Program-made: the position numbers and the translations under genes
Part shown: positions 21,985-32,889 of the stretch, piece after piece
Layout: each line of letters begins with the position of its first letter
Numbering within the stretch: the first letter of the stretch is position 1
The notes under the pieces: model-generated
Seen by the model: the letters and a program-made list of their open reading frames with translations, nothing else
What the model was told of the DNA's origin: nothing
Databases searched by the model: none
DNA from: Gnetum montanum
Taxonomy: Eukaryota > Streptophyta > Gnetopsida > Gnetales > Gnetaceae
Direction of reading: 5' to 3'
Length of the DNA: 64,000 nt
Assembly: GCA_015680685.1 (NCBI GenBank)
Contig: MNCI01029357.1
Location: 661,569-725,568, forward strand

Positions 21985-22630
21985 GGAAGGCTAAGGTGTT
22001 TGAACCCAATCCTTGTGGTGTGTATTGTGAAATCATTGCATGGATGGATTCCTTATTTGCAAGGATGTCCTTAGTAACAGGAATGGATGCTAACATTTGA
22101 GCCAAGGCTTCGCAGTGAGCAGCTGAAGTCATGACCAGGTCGTACAATCTCATCGTTGTGTTCTTCTATTTGAGCATTTTTTTCCTGGGCTAGTGCAACT
22201 ACGAAGTCTATGTTTTTGATTGTTGTGTTGGCTTTGGCTTCCTTCATGTGGGTTGAGGGATGGGCCTCTTGCGTAGGGGGCTTGGGCTTAGTTTGCTTGG
22301 GATTAGGGGCAAGGGCCCCAACGTTCAATTATTGCTTGCTTGGTGTGGCCCTTGTTTCAGCTATGGAGGCTGTTCATTGTTTGTTTGTCCTCTTCTACTG
22401 CCATTTGGTAGGCTTACTTGTGTTGTTGGAAAGGTTGACTCTTGAGGGAGAAGAGGTTGAGACGTTGCATACGGTTGGGCTCTGGGTAGGTAAGGGGCCA
22501 TTGCATGGTTGCACTTTTATGACAAATGGTAGTTTGCGAGGAGTTGTTGGTGTTTGACTAGCTTGTTATGACACCTTGATGATGAAAGGTTTCTTTGCGG
22601 TTACGGTTGGTGCATCATGCCATTTTAACA
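21985..22630 (-). pseudogene. Element B gag-protease linker
   Basis: Pro/Thr-rich, low-complexity coding traces in two minus-strand frames (for example PNPKQTKPKPPTQEAHPS). No domain recognised. It probably corresponds to the variable linker ahead of protease. Confidence 0.4.
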
Positions 22631-23741
22631 TCTTGGTGGATGATTGTGGTGGTACTTTGACCATGAAAGGTTTTGCAGGTGTTCAAGGCAACACCTAGAT
22701 GACAATGGGAGGCCTCTTGCTCATGGAGGTGGAGGGGATCGTTGCCTTGCTGAGAGGCACATGGATCACGAAAGGTTGCCGCACATGCTTGGGCTTGCTT
22801 CCTATGCTAATGGAGTTTATGACATAGGAGGCATCACCTATGCTAGGTTGACTCAGGGTGTTGATGTTGAGTTGGCCATATTCTATCATTGTCTGAAGAT
22901 CATCCTGTAAGGCATGGCAATTGTCAGTATTATGACTAGATATCTAGTGGTAGTGATAGAATTAATCTAACTTAAAGTGTTGTGGGACCGGGGGCTCATT
23001 TGGTGCTGCTAAGGTGGGGTTCCTTAGTAGCTCGCAGTACCTGTTGTGTCTTCGGTGGGCATTCTTCGCTACTTGTTTTTATTGGATTTTCTCAGTTTTG
23101 AGGAGTTTCCCTAGCAGTTCAGAGGGTCGCGTGGGTACGAGTGTATACTTAGAGCGATCCTTGCACTGAAAGTTGGGCCTTGTGGTGGCCCCTATCATTG
23201 CAGGTGGATTGGTACTAGTGTTTGTTGTTTTCATGCTTGCGGCTACAGTTTCCATTGTTGTCTGTTGTTTGGCAACATGTTGGTTCTTGTAAGCCACATA
23301 TGCTGGATCATTGTTGGTTTGTGAAGCTTGTTTAATGTTCTTGATCTATGTGAAGGCTTGGCTCAACGTTTGAGTGCTTAGGTAGTATAGTCTTGACTTA
23401 ACGAAGTCATTCAGGGCTCCCTTCAGAATTGTAAGAAAATACGTTTCAGGGATGGGCTCATGAATTTCATTAAGGGCTGTGTTCCATTGTTGAATGAACT
23501 TTTGCATAGGCTCTAGTGGCACTTGTTTCAACTATATCAGAGTGTTTAGTATGGCCTCAAGCTTGAGGTTGTACTTAAACCAAGTGACGAACTGATGTAA
23601 CAGATCCTCCAGAGATGATATGGAGTTACATGATAGGGCTTGGTACCGGTCTAAGGCACTATCTATTAGGGACATGGCGAACACATGTAGGATTGTGTGG
23701 CGCCAAGCTTGAAGCAATAGGATCTTTGATCGGAATGTTAC
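22631..23741 (-). pseudogene. gag: Element B gag, C-terminal part
   Basis: A single minus-strand frame with several stops. It has FRSKILLLQAWRHTI, ALDRYQALSCNSISSLEDLL, the gag core QVPLEPMQKFIQQWNTALN and LTILKGALNDFVKSRLYYL, then KDRSKYTLVPTRPSELLGKL, RYCELLRNPTLAAPNEPP, and a His/Cys-poor tail. Element A has the same order with similar words. The N-terminal portion lies on the far side of M (25808-26110). No CCHC knuckle was seen. Confidence 0.8.
23737..23741. other. Target-site duplication of element M, left
   Basis: GTTAC, identical to 25803-25807. Confidence 0.85.
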
Positions 23742-25802
23742 TGTTGGCGACCGTTTGGGATGCGACCACCAACGAGTGTCCTTGAACAGGATTTAGGTGC
23801 CTACTGGTCTCTGGCAACACCAAGGCCCAAATACCTCCAAATAAACTTAGTAGTTAATGTGAGTATGTGTATGTGCTGTTGCGGCTTGCAGTTGTGAGAA
23901 ATGTAACAATTGTGTTGTATGTAAACTACAAATGACTTACTTTAAAGAGATTCAGCCAACTTTGCCAAGTACTGTGAGTTCTTGAAAATTTCCTATTTTG
24001 TTCAACTATCTAGTCTACGTGGTCCTTATAATACCTACTTGTAACAAATAAAATTTTGCAAAAACATTTGANNNNNNNNNNNNNNNNNNNNNNNNNNNNN
24101 NNNNNNNNNNNNNNNNNNNNNNNNNNNNNNNNNNNNNNNNNNNNNNNNNNNNNNNNNNNNNNNNNNNNNNNNNNNNNNNNNNNNNNNNNNNNNNNNNNNN
24201 NNNNNNNNNNNNNNNNNNNNNNNNNNNNNNNNNNNNNNNNNNNNNNNNNNNNNNNNNNNNNNNNNNNNNNNNNNNNNNNNNNNNNNNNNNNNNNNNNNNN
24301 NNNNNNNNNNNNNNNNNNNNNNNNNNNNNNNNNNNNNNNNNNNNNNNNNNNNNNNNNNNNNNNNNNNNNNNNNNNNNNNNNNNNNNNNNNNNNNNNNNNN
24401 NNNNNNNNNNNNNNNNNNNNNNNNNNNNNNNNNNNNNNNNNNNNNNNNNNNNNNNNNNNNNNNNNNNNNNNNNNNNNNNNNNNNNNNNNNNNNNNNNNNN
24501 NNNNNNNNNNNNNNNNNNNNNNNNNNNNNNNNNNNNNNNNNNNNNNNNNNNNNNNNNNNNNNNNNNNNNNNNNNNNNNNNNNNNNNNNNNNNNNNNNNNN
24601 NNNNNNNNNNNNNNNNNNNNNNNNNNNNNNNNNNNNNNNNNNNNNNNNNNNNNNNNNNNNNNNNNNNNNNNNNNNNNNNNNNNNNNNNNNNNNNNNNNNN
24701 NNNNNNNNNNNNNNNNNNNNNNNNNNNNNNNNNNNNNNNNNNNNNNNNNNNNNNNNNNNNNNNNNNNNNNNNNNNNNNNNNNNNNNNNNNNNNNNNNNNN
24801 NNNNNNNNNNNNNNNNNNNNNNNNNNNNNNNNNNNNNNNNNNNNNNNNNNNNNNNNNNNNNNNNNNNNNNNNNNNNNNNNNNNNNNNNNNNNNNNNNNNN
24901 NNNNNNNNNNNNNNNNNNNNNNNNNNNNNNNNNNNNNNNNNNNNNNNNNNNNNNNNNNNNNNNNNNNNNNNNNNNNNNNNTAGTTGACAAGTGGCCTTTT
25001 TAATGGTTACAAACATCATGGATTAAGGCTAGGAAGTTACAACTTCCACATAAATTTACAATTATATACATAAAGGCTATAGTTGGAAATGTCCATAAAT
25101 CCCTCTTTTTATAGGATGTTAAACAAATATACCATAACTTTCTTTTTCTTTTGGAATCTTAAAATATTTTATTTAAATCATATTTTAGTTAAATCATAGT
25201 AATAGAGATAGTAATTATAGTAAATATATATCTATTTGCCCCTAACTTGAAAAAAATTAAATATATATCTATGGACCATGTACGATCTTTATAATTGGTC
25301 AAAAAAAACTGTTAACAATATTAAACGCTTCGTGATGTGCTGTACAAGTTTACCTCCTCGCCACTATAAAACAGACGTGCTTGTCAGAGAAACATCTAGT
25401 TCAACATTTGATTTGCCCCCTTCAATATCTCCCTCCTTTCTAGTCCTTGAGGATGAAGTTAAGATATTTAGTTCTTTCTTTTTGTTTTCATCATTTTCTT
25501 TTTTTTACATCATCCTTGAATTCACGGCTGCCACTGCTCCTTGAAGTTACACTTTTTCTAGATTCCCTGAAAGATGAAATTGGTCCTGAAACTATGTGAG
25601 AGTAGTCACCGATGGAGATTTCCGTGTCATCAGGATCTTACTTTATATCTTCTTTTGTTTCATGCATCTCCTGAAGACTGACAAGCTGGAAATAGGCACC
25701 TTTGGGAATTTCCATTAACTTTTTCAACTATCAAATTGCAAAAAATTTTAACCAGTTTTATCATGCCAACCTGTTCCATGAAATGGCCAAAATGTGCCAA
25801 CA
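23742..25802. mobile_element. Element M: LTR-type insertion in B gag
   Basis: Ends are TGTTGGC and GCCAACA, an inverted pair of the TG...CA type, flanked by GTTAC on both sides. Removing M and one TSD rejoins the gag frame (LNAHLVT then FRSK). The span includes a 909-base gap, so the true length is unknown. No coding domain is visible in the sequenced part. A TATA-like CCTATAAAAAG is on the minus strand at 25106-25115. A solo LTR is the simplest reading; a full element hidden in the gap is possible. Confidence 0.8.
24072..24980. other. Assembly gap (909 N)
   Basis: Unsequenced bases inside element M. The gap length may be nominal. Confidence 0.99.
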
Positions 25803-25807
25803 GTTAC
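25803..25807. other. Target-site duplication of element M, right
   Basis: GTTAC, identical to 23737-23741. Confidence 0.85.
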
Positions 25808-26110
25808 CAAGTGAGCATTCAGGTCTTCCTTCCCATTTTACTTGGTTAACTTTGGGAGTGTGATTCCCTTGGGTAAAGCTAATGGTGGCACTGAAGAGCT
25901 AATTGGATCATCTTGGTAGAAGCCCAGTACTTTAACTTGTTCAATGTTTTCCTTTTTGAGGTGCTTTACCTCATTAGCTAACGCTTGCATCATTTTTTTG
26001 GCTTCTTCCCACTCTTCGATGGTAGGCAGATCAGTTGGTTGGGGAGATTGTTGGGTTGTCATTTGTTGCTGTGGAGCAACATTCAGAGTTGTGGTTGCGG
26101 GGTCTGGCAC
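25808..26110 (-). pseudogene. gag: Element B gag, N-terminal part
   Basis: Minus-strand frame from 26110. Gln/Pro/Thr-rich start (QQQMTTQQSPQPTDLPTI), a short coiled coil (MMQALANEVKHLKKEN), then VLGFYQDDPISSSVP, LALPKGITLPKLTK and DLNAHLV at the insertion point of M. It matches element A (MDFYQDDHIKPIIPALTLPP, then DLNAHLVTFRSES) almost block for block. Confidence 0.8.
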
Positions 26111-26735
26111 ATTGAAGTGAGTGGATTATTGAAAAAGGGGTATGGTTCCTTACCTAGCCACAAACTATGAAGTGACACCATGGATGTATGGAGCTACAGT
26201 GATGAAAGGGGCTTTATGTGTTTGCATGTGGGGTATGTACTGGGTGGAGATGGATGTGGGTAATCTCTATCGAGATACCGGTGCTTGTGTGCTCATTGAC
26301 ACTTGGTGAGGGGCTGTTTTTCCCACGCAAGGGTGGAATGACAGGTTCATGTAGGCATGGGGAGTGAGGGTGTAATACGAATCCTCATGTTTAGATTATG
26401 CTGCGAAGTCATCTTCATTGTCTTGGTTTTGGGGCTTCTCGATGGGTCACCATGAGTTTTGGCACCTTGCCATAAGGAGCTGAGAGATGAGTTGGTGCTG
26501 GGGCTCAGAAAGGGGGATAATGTCATATATGGAGGGGGTGAATTCATGACCCCCCATGTATATGCGCTCAAAGTTTCATTTCGCTTCCTTCTCTATGTGG
26601 TCAATGGGAAGGTTGAACTGAATCTTCACATAGATGTAGTTATATTGTACTTATGTGAGGATTACGTGGGCATGTGTGTTGGAGATCTGGGAAGACTCCA
26701 TGGTGATGTGTGACTGGGAAGCATACAAACAAGGA
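26111..26735. other. Upstream leader or extra N-terminal region of B gag
   Basis: Between the gag start and the minisatellite. Short open pieces occur on both strands but none match A's proline-rich N-terminal extension convincingly. Confidence 0.35.
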
Positions 26736-26739
26736 AACA

Positions 26740-27250
26740 AGGCAACAACTACAGCGTGTGGTCCAGGTTGAGGATGCAGCATGTGTAATGTGCAGCGTGT
26801 GCAATGTGACTGGACTACAACGTGTGCAGCATGAAAAATATGTAGTGTGACTAATTACCCAGTGTGACCAACTGTAGCGTGACCAACTGCAACGTGACCA
26901 ACCATCCAGCATGTGGAAACTAGGTACAACATCTGAGGATAAGGCACAATGTCTAGGGCTTAGGCACAACGTGTGCGACTTAGGCATAGCATGTGGGCTA
27001 AGGCACAACATGTGTATGCTAAGCACAACATGTGTATGCTAGGGACAGGATTCTAGATAGAGTCTGTAGCGTGTGCTAGAAGAGGGCAGCGTGTGGAAGC
27101 CAAGGACGGAGTTTAGACGGAGTCTATGAGTAGGGGCTAGCGTTTGCAGGCTGAGGGAAGCGTGTGTATGCTGGGGTATAGCGTCTGGACCTTGTGGAGA
27201 GTTGTGAACAGCGTGAACTAGTAATGGTCAGCGTGTGGATGTTGTATGCC
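26740..27250. repeat. Minisatellite-like leader of element B
   Basis: Irregular reiteration of CAGCGTGT / CAACATGTG words. Between 26940 and 27045 the unit is about 20 bases, with versions such as GGCACAACATGTGTATGCTA and GGCATAGCATGTGGGCTAA. GTGACCAAC words at 26860-26905 are related to those in the LTR. It lies between the primer-binding site and gag. Confidence 0.65.
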
Positions 27251-27297
27251 AGATGCTGGATGTTGTGGAGAGGCAAACAAAATGCAAACAGAAGCGT

Positions 27298-27314
27298 CTC
27301 TCCTTCTAGCGCCA
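27298..27314 (-). other. Primer-binding site of element B
   Basis: TGGCGCTAGAAGGAG on the minus strand, five bases after the 5' LTR. Element A has TGGCACTAAAAGGAG in the same place. The TGG start fits a tRNA CCA end. I do not assign the tRNA. Confidence 0.7.
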
Positions 27315-27319
27315 ATTTT

Positions 27320-29441
27320 TGTACTGTCCGAAATCGTTGACGTAAGGCTGGAGGAAAATAAATGTCGAAGATCTTCAGAGAGATACAGATGACCCTGACT
27401 TCGTGTGAGGGAAAGCTGAAAAAAATGAAGGCAGACTGCCTTGAATGGTCTATGTGCAAATAAAACAAGGACCTCCCCTAGCATACGCTGTTGCGATGCC
27501 TTGGGCTATACGTAAACATATGCAAATGGCAGAATAGAATGTGAAAAAGTGTGTACAGAAAAACAAATGTGAACAACTATAAACAGTGTAATAATGCAAA
27601 CAATGTAAACTGGCTGGCAAAAAATGCAAACAATGTAGATTACAAATGTGCATCGGTCAGAACGTAGTTGCAGATTGATTGCAAGGCAGTTGTTTAGCCC
27701 CGATGTGAAGGGTGTACAGATGTTGGGAGATTGTAGGTTTCTGGTTGCAAGTGTGCAGCGTGACCAAAATTACCCCAAATGCTCGACATGACTAAGTCTA
27801 GGTAATGCCAAATCGTACAAGATAATGATGCTGAGATTCGCCAACTCTCTAGATCTTGATGCCCCAAAAATTGCCAACCTCAATTAAATGAAAAAATGGG
27901 GTATTTATAGGATTTTCGGGTGTGGGATTCGGATCTAGAGAAAGATCTATGGCTGTAGGGTAAGAGAAATGTGGATTGGGTGATAGGTGTTTGCTTTTTG
28001 ACCAGATGCATGACATCTTAGAATGTACAGCGTACAACATGACTGATTCTTACGTTGACATGTGTAATCCGTAGCATAAGAGCTTGATACGCTGAAAAAT
28101 GAAAAATGTACAAAGAATGTTAAAGTACAAGAGTGGATCTAGATGTTTGGCCTCATGAGCTGCAGATCTGTGCTATTTTTTCTCTACCAAGGCCTCCAAC
28201 ATGCGTGGATCTGGCTCTGGCATGTCTACAGTGTGTCCTGGCATCAACGTCTGGCGTCCAGCATCCTAGCGTCCTAGTGTTTACACTGTGCATATGCTAG
28301 TGTCAGTGTGCTAGTGTGACCATTAGCGTGCCCAATGTTTATGATGCATTTTGAGCCCATTTTTGACCTGTGAGACCTGTTTTTGGAGAGGATTTGCATG
28401 CCTGAGGTCGAGAGGGTTCTGCACATATATTTTGAGCTAATTTGGAGGCTTTATTGGCATACTTTTTTTTGGTCATGCTGAGGTCATGCTCGGCACACTG
28501 GTGTTTATGCCCTGTTTTGAGCTGAGTTTTGGATGTTGATGCCTGTTTATTAATGCTCAACTGTTGCCTACTCTCCAGGGTGGTCTAGATGCTGAGTCTG
28601 AGCCCAACCTGATGTTGTTTTGGTCATCTTTTGTTTGGACACACTGTGTAACATGACCTCAGCATGACCAAGTTAAAATGACACATTTGAAGCTTGAATC
28701 TTGATTTTCTAAAGTTTGAGAGTTAGTACAGTTGTTGCATGTTCCTTGGGGATTAAGTTCATGTCGAAACTGGACCTGAAACTGCTTGATGTGCCCTATT
28801 TTTGATTGGTCACACTGTGGTCACGCTGCACAGCATGACCAACTAAAAGTGGCATGTTTGAGGCCCAAATTTTGATTTTCTAGAGCTTGTGAACATGTAC
28901 AATTGTTTCCTAGCCCCTGGGAGTCAAATTCATGTCAAAATTCTTCCTCGAGGTGCCTGAATTGAGCTGTTCTTATTTGGTCACGCTGTGTAGCATGATC
29001 TCAACATGACTAACTGAAAGTGGCTTAAGGAATGTGATTCTGAGCTCAAATATCGAAGTTCCAAAGGTTGGGAGCTGTAGGGGGCATCAATGAAGCTCTT
29101 GGAGGGTCCATGTGCTCGAATCTAGGTTATTCAAACTTGATTTTGGGGCTCCAAAAGTTGGTCACGCTGTAACACGCTGGTCTTTTGTTGGGTAGCGTGA
29201 CCATGGCATGACCAAAGTGTATACAACAAAAACCATGCATTTTGAGCCTGAAACCTTAGATTTTGAATGCCAGGAGTTGGAGAAATCACCCGTGGGCCTC
29301 AGGGGAACTTTGCTTGTTCAATTGTGTGTCGTTTCATGCTATTTTGGAGGCTCTCAAGTTTGGTCACGTTGTACTCATGTTGGGAATGACTTAGCTTGAA
29401 TCCTACCTAAAGATGCTAGGCCAAAAATTTGTGGTGTTTCA
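27320..29441 (-). mobile_element. Element B 5' LTR
   Basis: 2122 bp, paired along its length with 17608-19734. TATA at 27902-27911. U3 tandem units lie at about 28340-29390. Differences from the partner are largely transitions, with a few short deletions (around 28490 and 29385). Confidence 0.92.
27902..27911 (-). promoter_or_regulatory. TATA box in B 5' LTR
   Basis: Plus-strand TATTTATAGG. As the 5' LTR of a minus-strand element, this is the copy that would have driven B. Confidence 0.6.
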
Positions 29442-29446
29442 AGGAG
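29442..29446. other. Target-site duplication of element B, right
   Basis: AGGAG, identical to 17603-17607. Confidence 0.9.
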
Positions 29447-29700
29447 GAAGAGGCAGCCAGCATAACCAAAGCCATATTTCCTGGGGCAAGTCAGGGCATC
29501 TTGAGGTTTCTGACGAATGGGAAAATCATGAGTAGGTAAGGGGAAGGATCCAGTTAGCATCCAATAGGGTTAAGGTGTTTGGCCTAGATCTGGGACATGC
29601 CTGAATACAACTGCTATCACCATTACAAAACATTATTCGTTGCACATTATATAGCGATGTGCTTCCAGAACCCATAGGGAACTATCTACTATGCTGGAGG
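29447..29700 (+). pseudogene. Antisense gene exon 2, 3' part
   Basis: Continues the frame interrupted at 17607: EEAASITKAIFPGASQGI, LRFLTNGKIMSR, a stop, and later MPEYNCYHHYKTLFVAHY and AMCFQNP. It ends GG before the donor GTGAGT at 29701. Three stops in the last two thirds. Confidence 0.65.
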
Positions 29701-29783
29701 GTGAGTTTTGCAGCCTTGTCTCACTATGTTTGTGCGACGTTGGCCATATTGGCCAAATGCTAACAATGTGTGTTCATTACCAG

Positions 29784-30073
29784 ATTCTTCATCAACAAGG
29801 ATGGGGTTCATGACTGACCGGGTCAGCTGGATACAACAAAGATAGCCGTACAGGAGTTCTCTTTTGCTGAGAACCTACGAGCGAGTGTGATCAGTTAATG
29901 CGGGGGTGAATACCACTGCTACCCACACCTATACCCTATTTCCTATGATCAGTGCAAGGGGTCTAGTTGGTTTGATGAGGAGTGGGTAGAACCCTTCAAA
30001 TCAGTCAGGGTTGAATAAGTTCTAGTTGACCTTCCACCATTCCCGTTACTGTACAGACTCGGTAGGACAAGTA
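29784..30073 (+). pseudogene. Antisense gene exon 3
   Basis: Preceded by ATTACCAG (acceptor at 29783) after an 83-base intron. The frame reads FFINKDGVHD, then QLDTTKIAVQEFSFAENL, CGGEYHCYPHLYPISYDQ, GSSWFDEEWVEPFKSVRV and VDLPPFPLLYRLGRTS, with three stops. It is followed by GTAAGT at 30074. The Trp/Tyr/Pro-rich composition looks like a folded domain. I do not recognise it. Confidence 0.65.
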
Positions 30074-30157
30074 GTAAGTGTTACATGCTTAAGTGTTTTT
30101 GCAATCTTTGTACTTTCTACGTTTTTATGCTAAATGTTTTTGTGAAAACTGTTGTAG

Positions 30158-31208
30158 GGATGAAGAAGCCCTAGGAGGTGATGGTGGAGACCACCGAGAT
30201 GCAGGGGAAAAACATGTACTTCAAATATGGAAAAGTAGATGCGAGCCAACGCTGGATAAATAGTGCAGCTTCAAAATCCTTGGTCTAGAATATCCAAAAG
30301 GTGAGGCTTATGGATCTATTCTTTTCTCGAATCTGGGTGTTCCTACCACTGAGATGCTCTCCCTAGTCAACTCCTTTTCCGACAAGGCAAGCCACTTCTA
30401 TATGCGCATACAGGGTGTGTGGGTGGTCATTGAAATCAATGACCAGCTATTTGCGGACCTATTTGGTGTCCTTGCCAACGATGTCCTCATAGGGTCAAAG
30501 GGCAAGAAGGAGCTCACCCTTCAGAAGGAGGACATTCAGGAGTGGTTGGGGATTGCTAAGGAGTGAAAAGAGCTCCCTATGGAAAAGCTTAAAGCAAGAC
30601 CCACCAAGGAGATCCACCTTGTCTTCCGTCCTTGTGAATTCCCCCAGCTATTTACCAAAGGGAAGGTCCTGGGGATTGAGCAGGCCTGGATAATGCATGA
30701 GGTCATGGAAGAGCAAGCCTGTTAAAATTGGGCCAGTTTCCTATGTAAAGGCTTGCAAGCCGAAATCTTGGGACTCCATTAGAAATCAGAGTCTCGTTCC
30801 AACATACATTATTGCTTTTACATAGGTTGTCTGAAGCACTTCACGGAGTTTCTGGTGGTTCAATAGAATGAAGTCTAGGTCATAAGAAATCATGACTAGA
30901 TTTCCAGATTGTGGATTCGCCAAACCTTCCAGATCATCTAAGCCCAAGATCCCCTAGAAATAATTAAGGAGTTGCTCTTTGTAATGACTAAAGATCAGGT
31001 GGCTCACAACGTTCATGGCCAGGACAATGTAGGAGAGATGTCCCCTACTGTAGCCGATAGCATGTCGTGGGGGAACATCTCATAGCCGAGACTGTGCCCA
31101 AAAAGTTGCAGTGGAAGAGGCCTCCTCCAGCTAAGGAAACCCTTTGCATGGAGGAAGAGAAGGAGCAAAGTCTACGATTTAAACTGTAGAGGACGCAACC
31201 CCCCATTG
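30158..31208 (+). pseudogene. Antisense gene exon 4 (largest exon)
   Basis: Acceptor TTGTAG at 30157. The first part in phase reads KNMYFKYGKVDASQRWI; after a one-base shift near 30260 it reads FKILGLEYPKGEAYGSILF, MLSLVNSFSDKASHFYMRI, QGVWVVIEINDQLFADLFGV and ELTLQKEDIQEWLGIAKE, then several stops, ending RTQPPI before donor GTAAAT at 31209. The block FYMRIQGVWV...LFADLFGV resembles the beta-hairpin then helix layout of plant retroelement accessory proteins such as the D 3' ORF, but this is weak. Confidence 0.6.
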
Positions 31209-31340
31209 GTAAATTCTTTTTTCTAATGCTTACTTTATTATTGTTTGCTACGTTATGCTACGCTAGGCGACGTAGAATAGCGTAGCACTTGTTTTAAGCT
31301 AACTTGTTTTGGACTGATGAAAACATGTTTTTTTGACTAG
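31209..31340 (+). other. Intron 4 of the antisense gene
   Basis: 132 bases, GTAAAT to TTTTTTGACTAG. Contains GCTACGCTAGGCGACG and TAGCGTAGC (31245-31280), the same word that makes the A LTR hairpins. Confidence 0.6.
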
Positions 31341-31670
31341 AAGAAGAAGAAGAAGAAGAAGAAGAAGGTGATGAAGAGGTGTTAGCCCCTAAGAACGGGG
31401 CGACAAATAAAGACAAGGAGGCCCAGTCTTGGAAGAAAGGGCCCCAGTCAAGAAGAAAGGAGCTCCTGTCGCTAAGGCAAGGGCTCTTATCATTAGAGAA
31501 TCCTCCTACTAATGAAGAGGAACCTCTCTTGAATAAAAAATATGTTTGTATCCTAAAAGGAAAGGCACCAGCGCATGAAGAAGACGCTCGTACAGACTTG
31601 GCAGGGACTTCTACCAAGGCTGTCGCCATTGTCTTGCATCATGAAGAAGGGAGACCGCAATCGGACACCG
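31341..31670 (+). pseudogene. Antisense gene exon 5 with poly-Glu tract
   Basis: Starts with a GAA/AAG run that reads as eight Glu in the phase given by exon 4, then GDEEVLAPKNGATNKDKEAQ, SRRKELLSLRQGLLSLENP and GKAPAHEEDARTDLAGTSTK. Low-complexity, charged, likely disordered. Donor ACCG/GTGAGT at 31671. No stop in the exon. Confidence 0.65.
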
Positions 31671-31763
31671 GTGAGTTTGGCAATATGTCTACCTTGTCAT
31701 AGTCCATTTCTGCCATTGCTGATATGTTTATTTATGTAACAAACACCATTGTTGATGCTACAG

Positions 31764-31877
31764 GACCCCCTCCGATTCGTACAAAATCATGGGTCGAGAT
31801 CCTTAACAAGTTTACGTTCGTGCAGGGAATCGTCGACGACATGATCAACTGCCTTTAGCAGGCAGACCCTGATGTGG
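31764..31877 (+). pseudogene. Antisense gene exon 6
   Basis: Between acceptor GCTACAG (31763) and donor GTAGGT (31878). Reads PPPIRTKSWVEILNKFTFVQ and GIVDDMINCL, with one TAG where a Gln codon is likely. Confidence 0.6.
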
Positions 31878-31989
31878 GTAGGTAGTAGTGTTGAGTGCTC
31901 TCATTTTGCTATGCTAGAGTTTCTTGAGTTTGCTAATTTTGCTACGCTAATGCGATTGCTATGCTCTTTGTGTCATGGTAGCCTCTTAG

Positions 31990-32801
31990 CTCAAATGGGA
32001 CTTGGGATAGCCCTGAAAGTCAGTGTCGTGCCTACATTCCTTCCTGAAGTGACTGAGGTGTCTCCTCGTGCATACGATGAGGCTTGCAAATGCATTTTGC
32101 ACTCGACATGCTCCTTGTGGGAGTATAAGCACGTCAACCAGGACCTGTGGAAATGGGTCCAAAGAGTTGAGCAAAGGGAGGTTGACCTGAGCACCGAGGT
32201 GGAGGACCTCAAGTCGAGGAATGAGTTCCTCATGACCTGTGATACTAATAATGAAGACTGATGCACGACTGTAATAGACTATGCTAGGTTTTGGATAGTT
32301 GTGCGTCAGAACGTTGAAGCCACCTGCAAAATAATAGAGCAGTGGATGTAGATGGACTTGTTAGCCTAGAAGTGTTAATATTTGAAAGACTTCAGTGCCA
32401 AGGTTTACGAATGGGGGTAGTCCTAGAAGAACCACAAACACATGTATAAACTAGAAAATGCCACCCATTGTAGATTGTACAGAGACATTGCTATGGAGAC
32501 ATTTACATATAAAGAATTCGTAAATTCCATCAATGCTTCTGAGGCCTTTACCAAGTTCAAAGAGCAGGTAAAGGTTTTGGAATCTCCTAACTTGAAAGTG
32601 GACCTTCCCATAGGAGAGACCGCAGCCGTCTCCTTTTCTCTGGGGCCACCAAGATGGATAACCGTCAAAAGGGAGAGAGCTATTGTAGATGCTGAACCAA
32701 GCAACAAGCGTTGGGCGGACATCACGACAGAGGAGGTCTGGCATTGCCCTGGGCTCAGTCTAGACCAGATACCCTTCGAGATGGATACATGCCCTTCTTA
32801 G
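31990..32801 (+). pseudogene. Antisense gene exon 7, coiled coil
   Basis: Starts after TCTTAG. Reads QMGLGIALKVSVVPTFLPEV, SPRAYDEACKCILHSTCSLW and HVNQDLWKWVQRVEQREVDL followed by heptad-rich STEVEDLKSRNEFL; after several stops it continues MYKLENATHCRLYRDIAM, FKEQVKVLESPNLKVDLP and RAIVDAEPSNKRWADITTEE. Same frame throughout (31990 to 32801). It ends TCT TAG at the donor GTTAGT; the TAG is probably a decayed CAG. Confidence 0.65.
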
Positions 32802-32889
32802 GTTAGTCGCTTTCTACTGTATTAATGCTTATGCTCTGTTGTAATTTGTGTTTGTTGTCCTAGCTAACCACTTCATTCCTATAATGCAG

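Larger units (their letters stand above)
17608..29441 (-). mobile_element. Element B: gag-protease-only LTR retrotransposon
   Basis: Perfect 5-bp TSD, LTRs of 2127 and 2122 bp starting TGTACT and ending GGTGTTTCA. Minus-strand order: 5' LTR (27320-29441), primer-binding site, minisatellite leader, gag (split by M), spacer, protease, two hairpin-unit arrays, polypurine tract, 3' LTR (17608-19734). RT, RNase H and integrase are absent and there is no room for them: the protease is followed directly by the arrays. About 9.8 kb without M. It shares primer-binding site, polypurine tract, LTR ends and the U5 block with A, and fits the TR-GAG class of non-autonomous elements. Confidence 0.92.

Noticed and set aside
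24010-25019. Long open frames of more than 300 residues
   Set aside because: They consist of the N gap and carry no information.
31294-31629. Ser-rich minus-strand ORF
   Set aside because: It is the reverse of the poly-Glu exon of the antisense gene (GAA/TTC run) and crosses the intron boundary.
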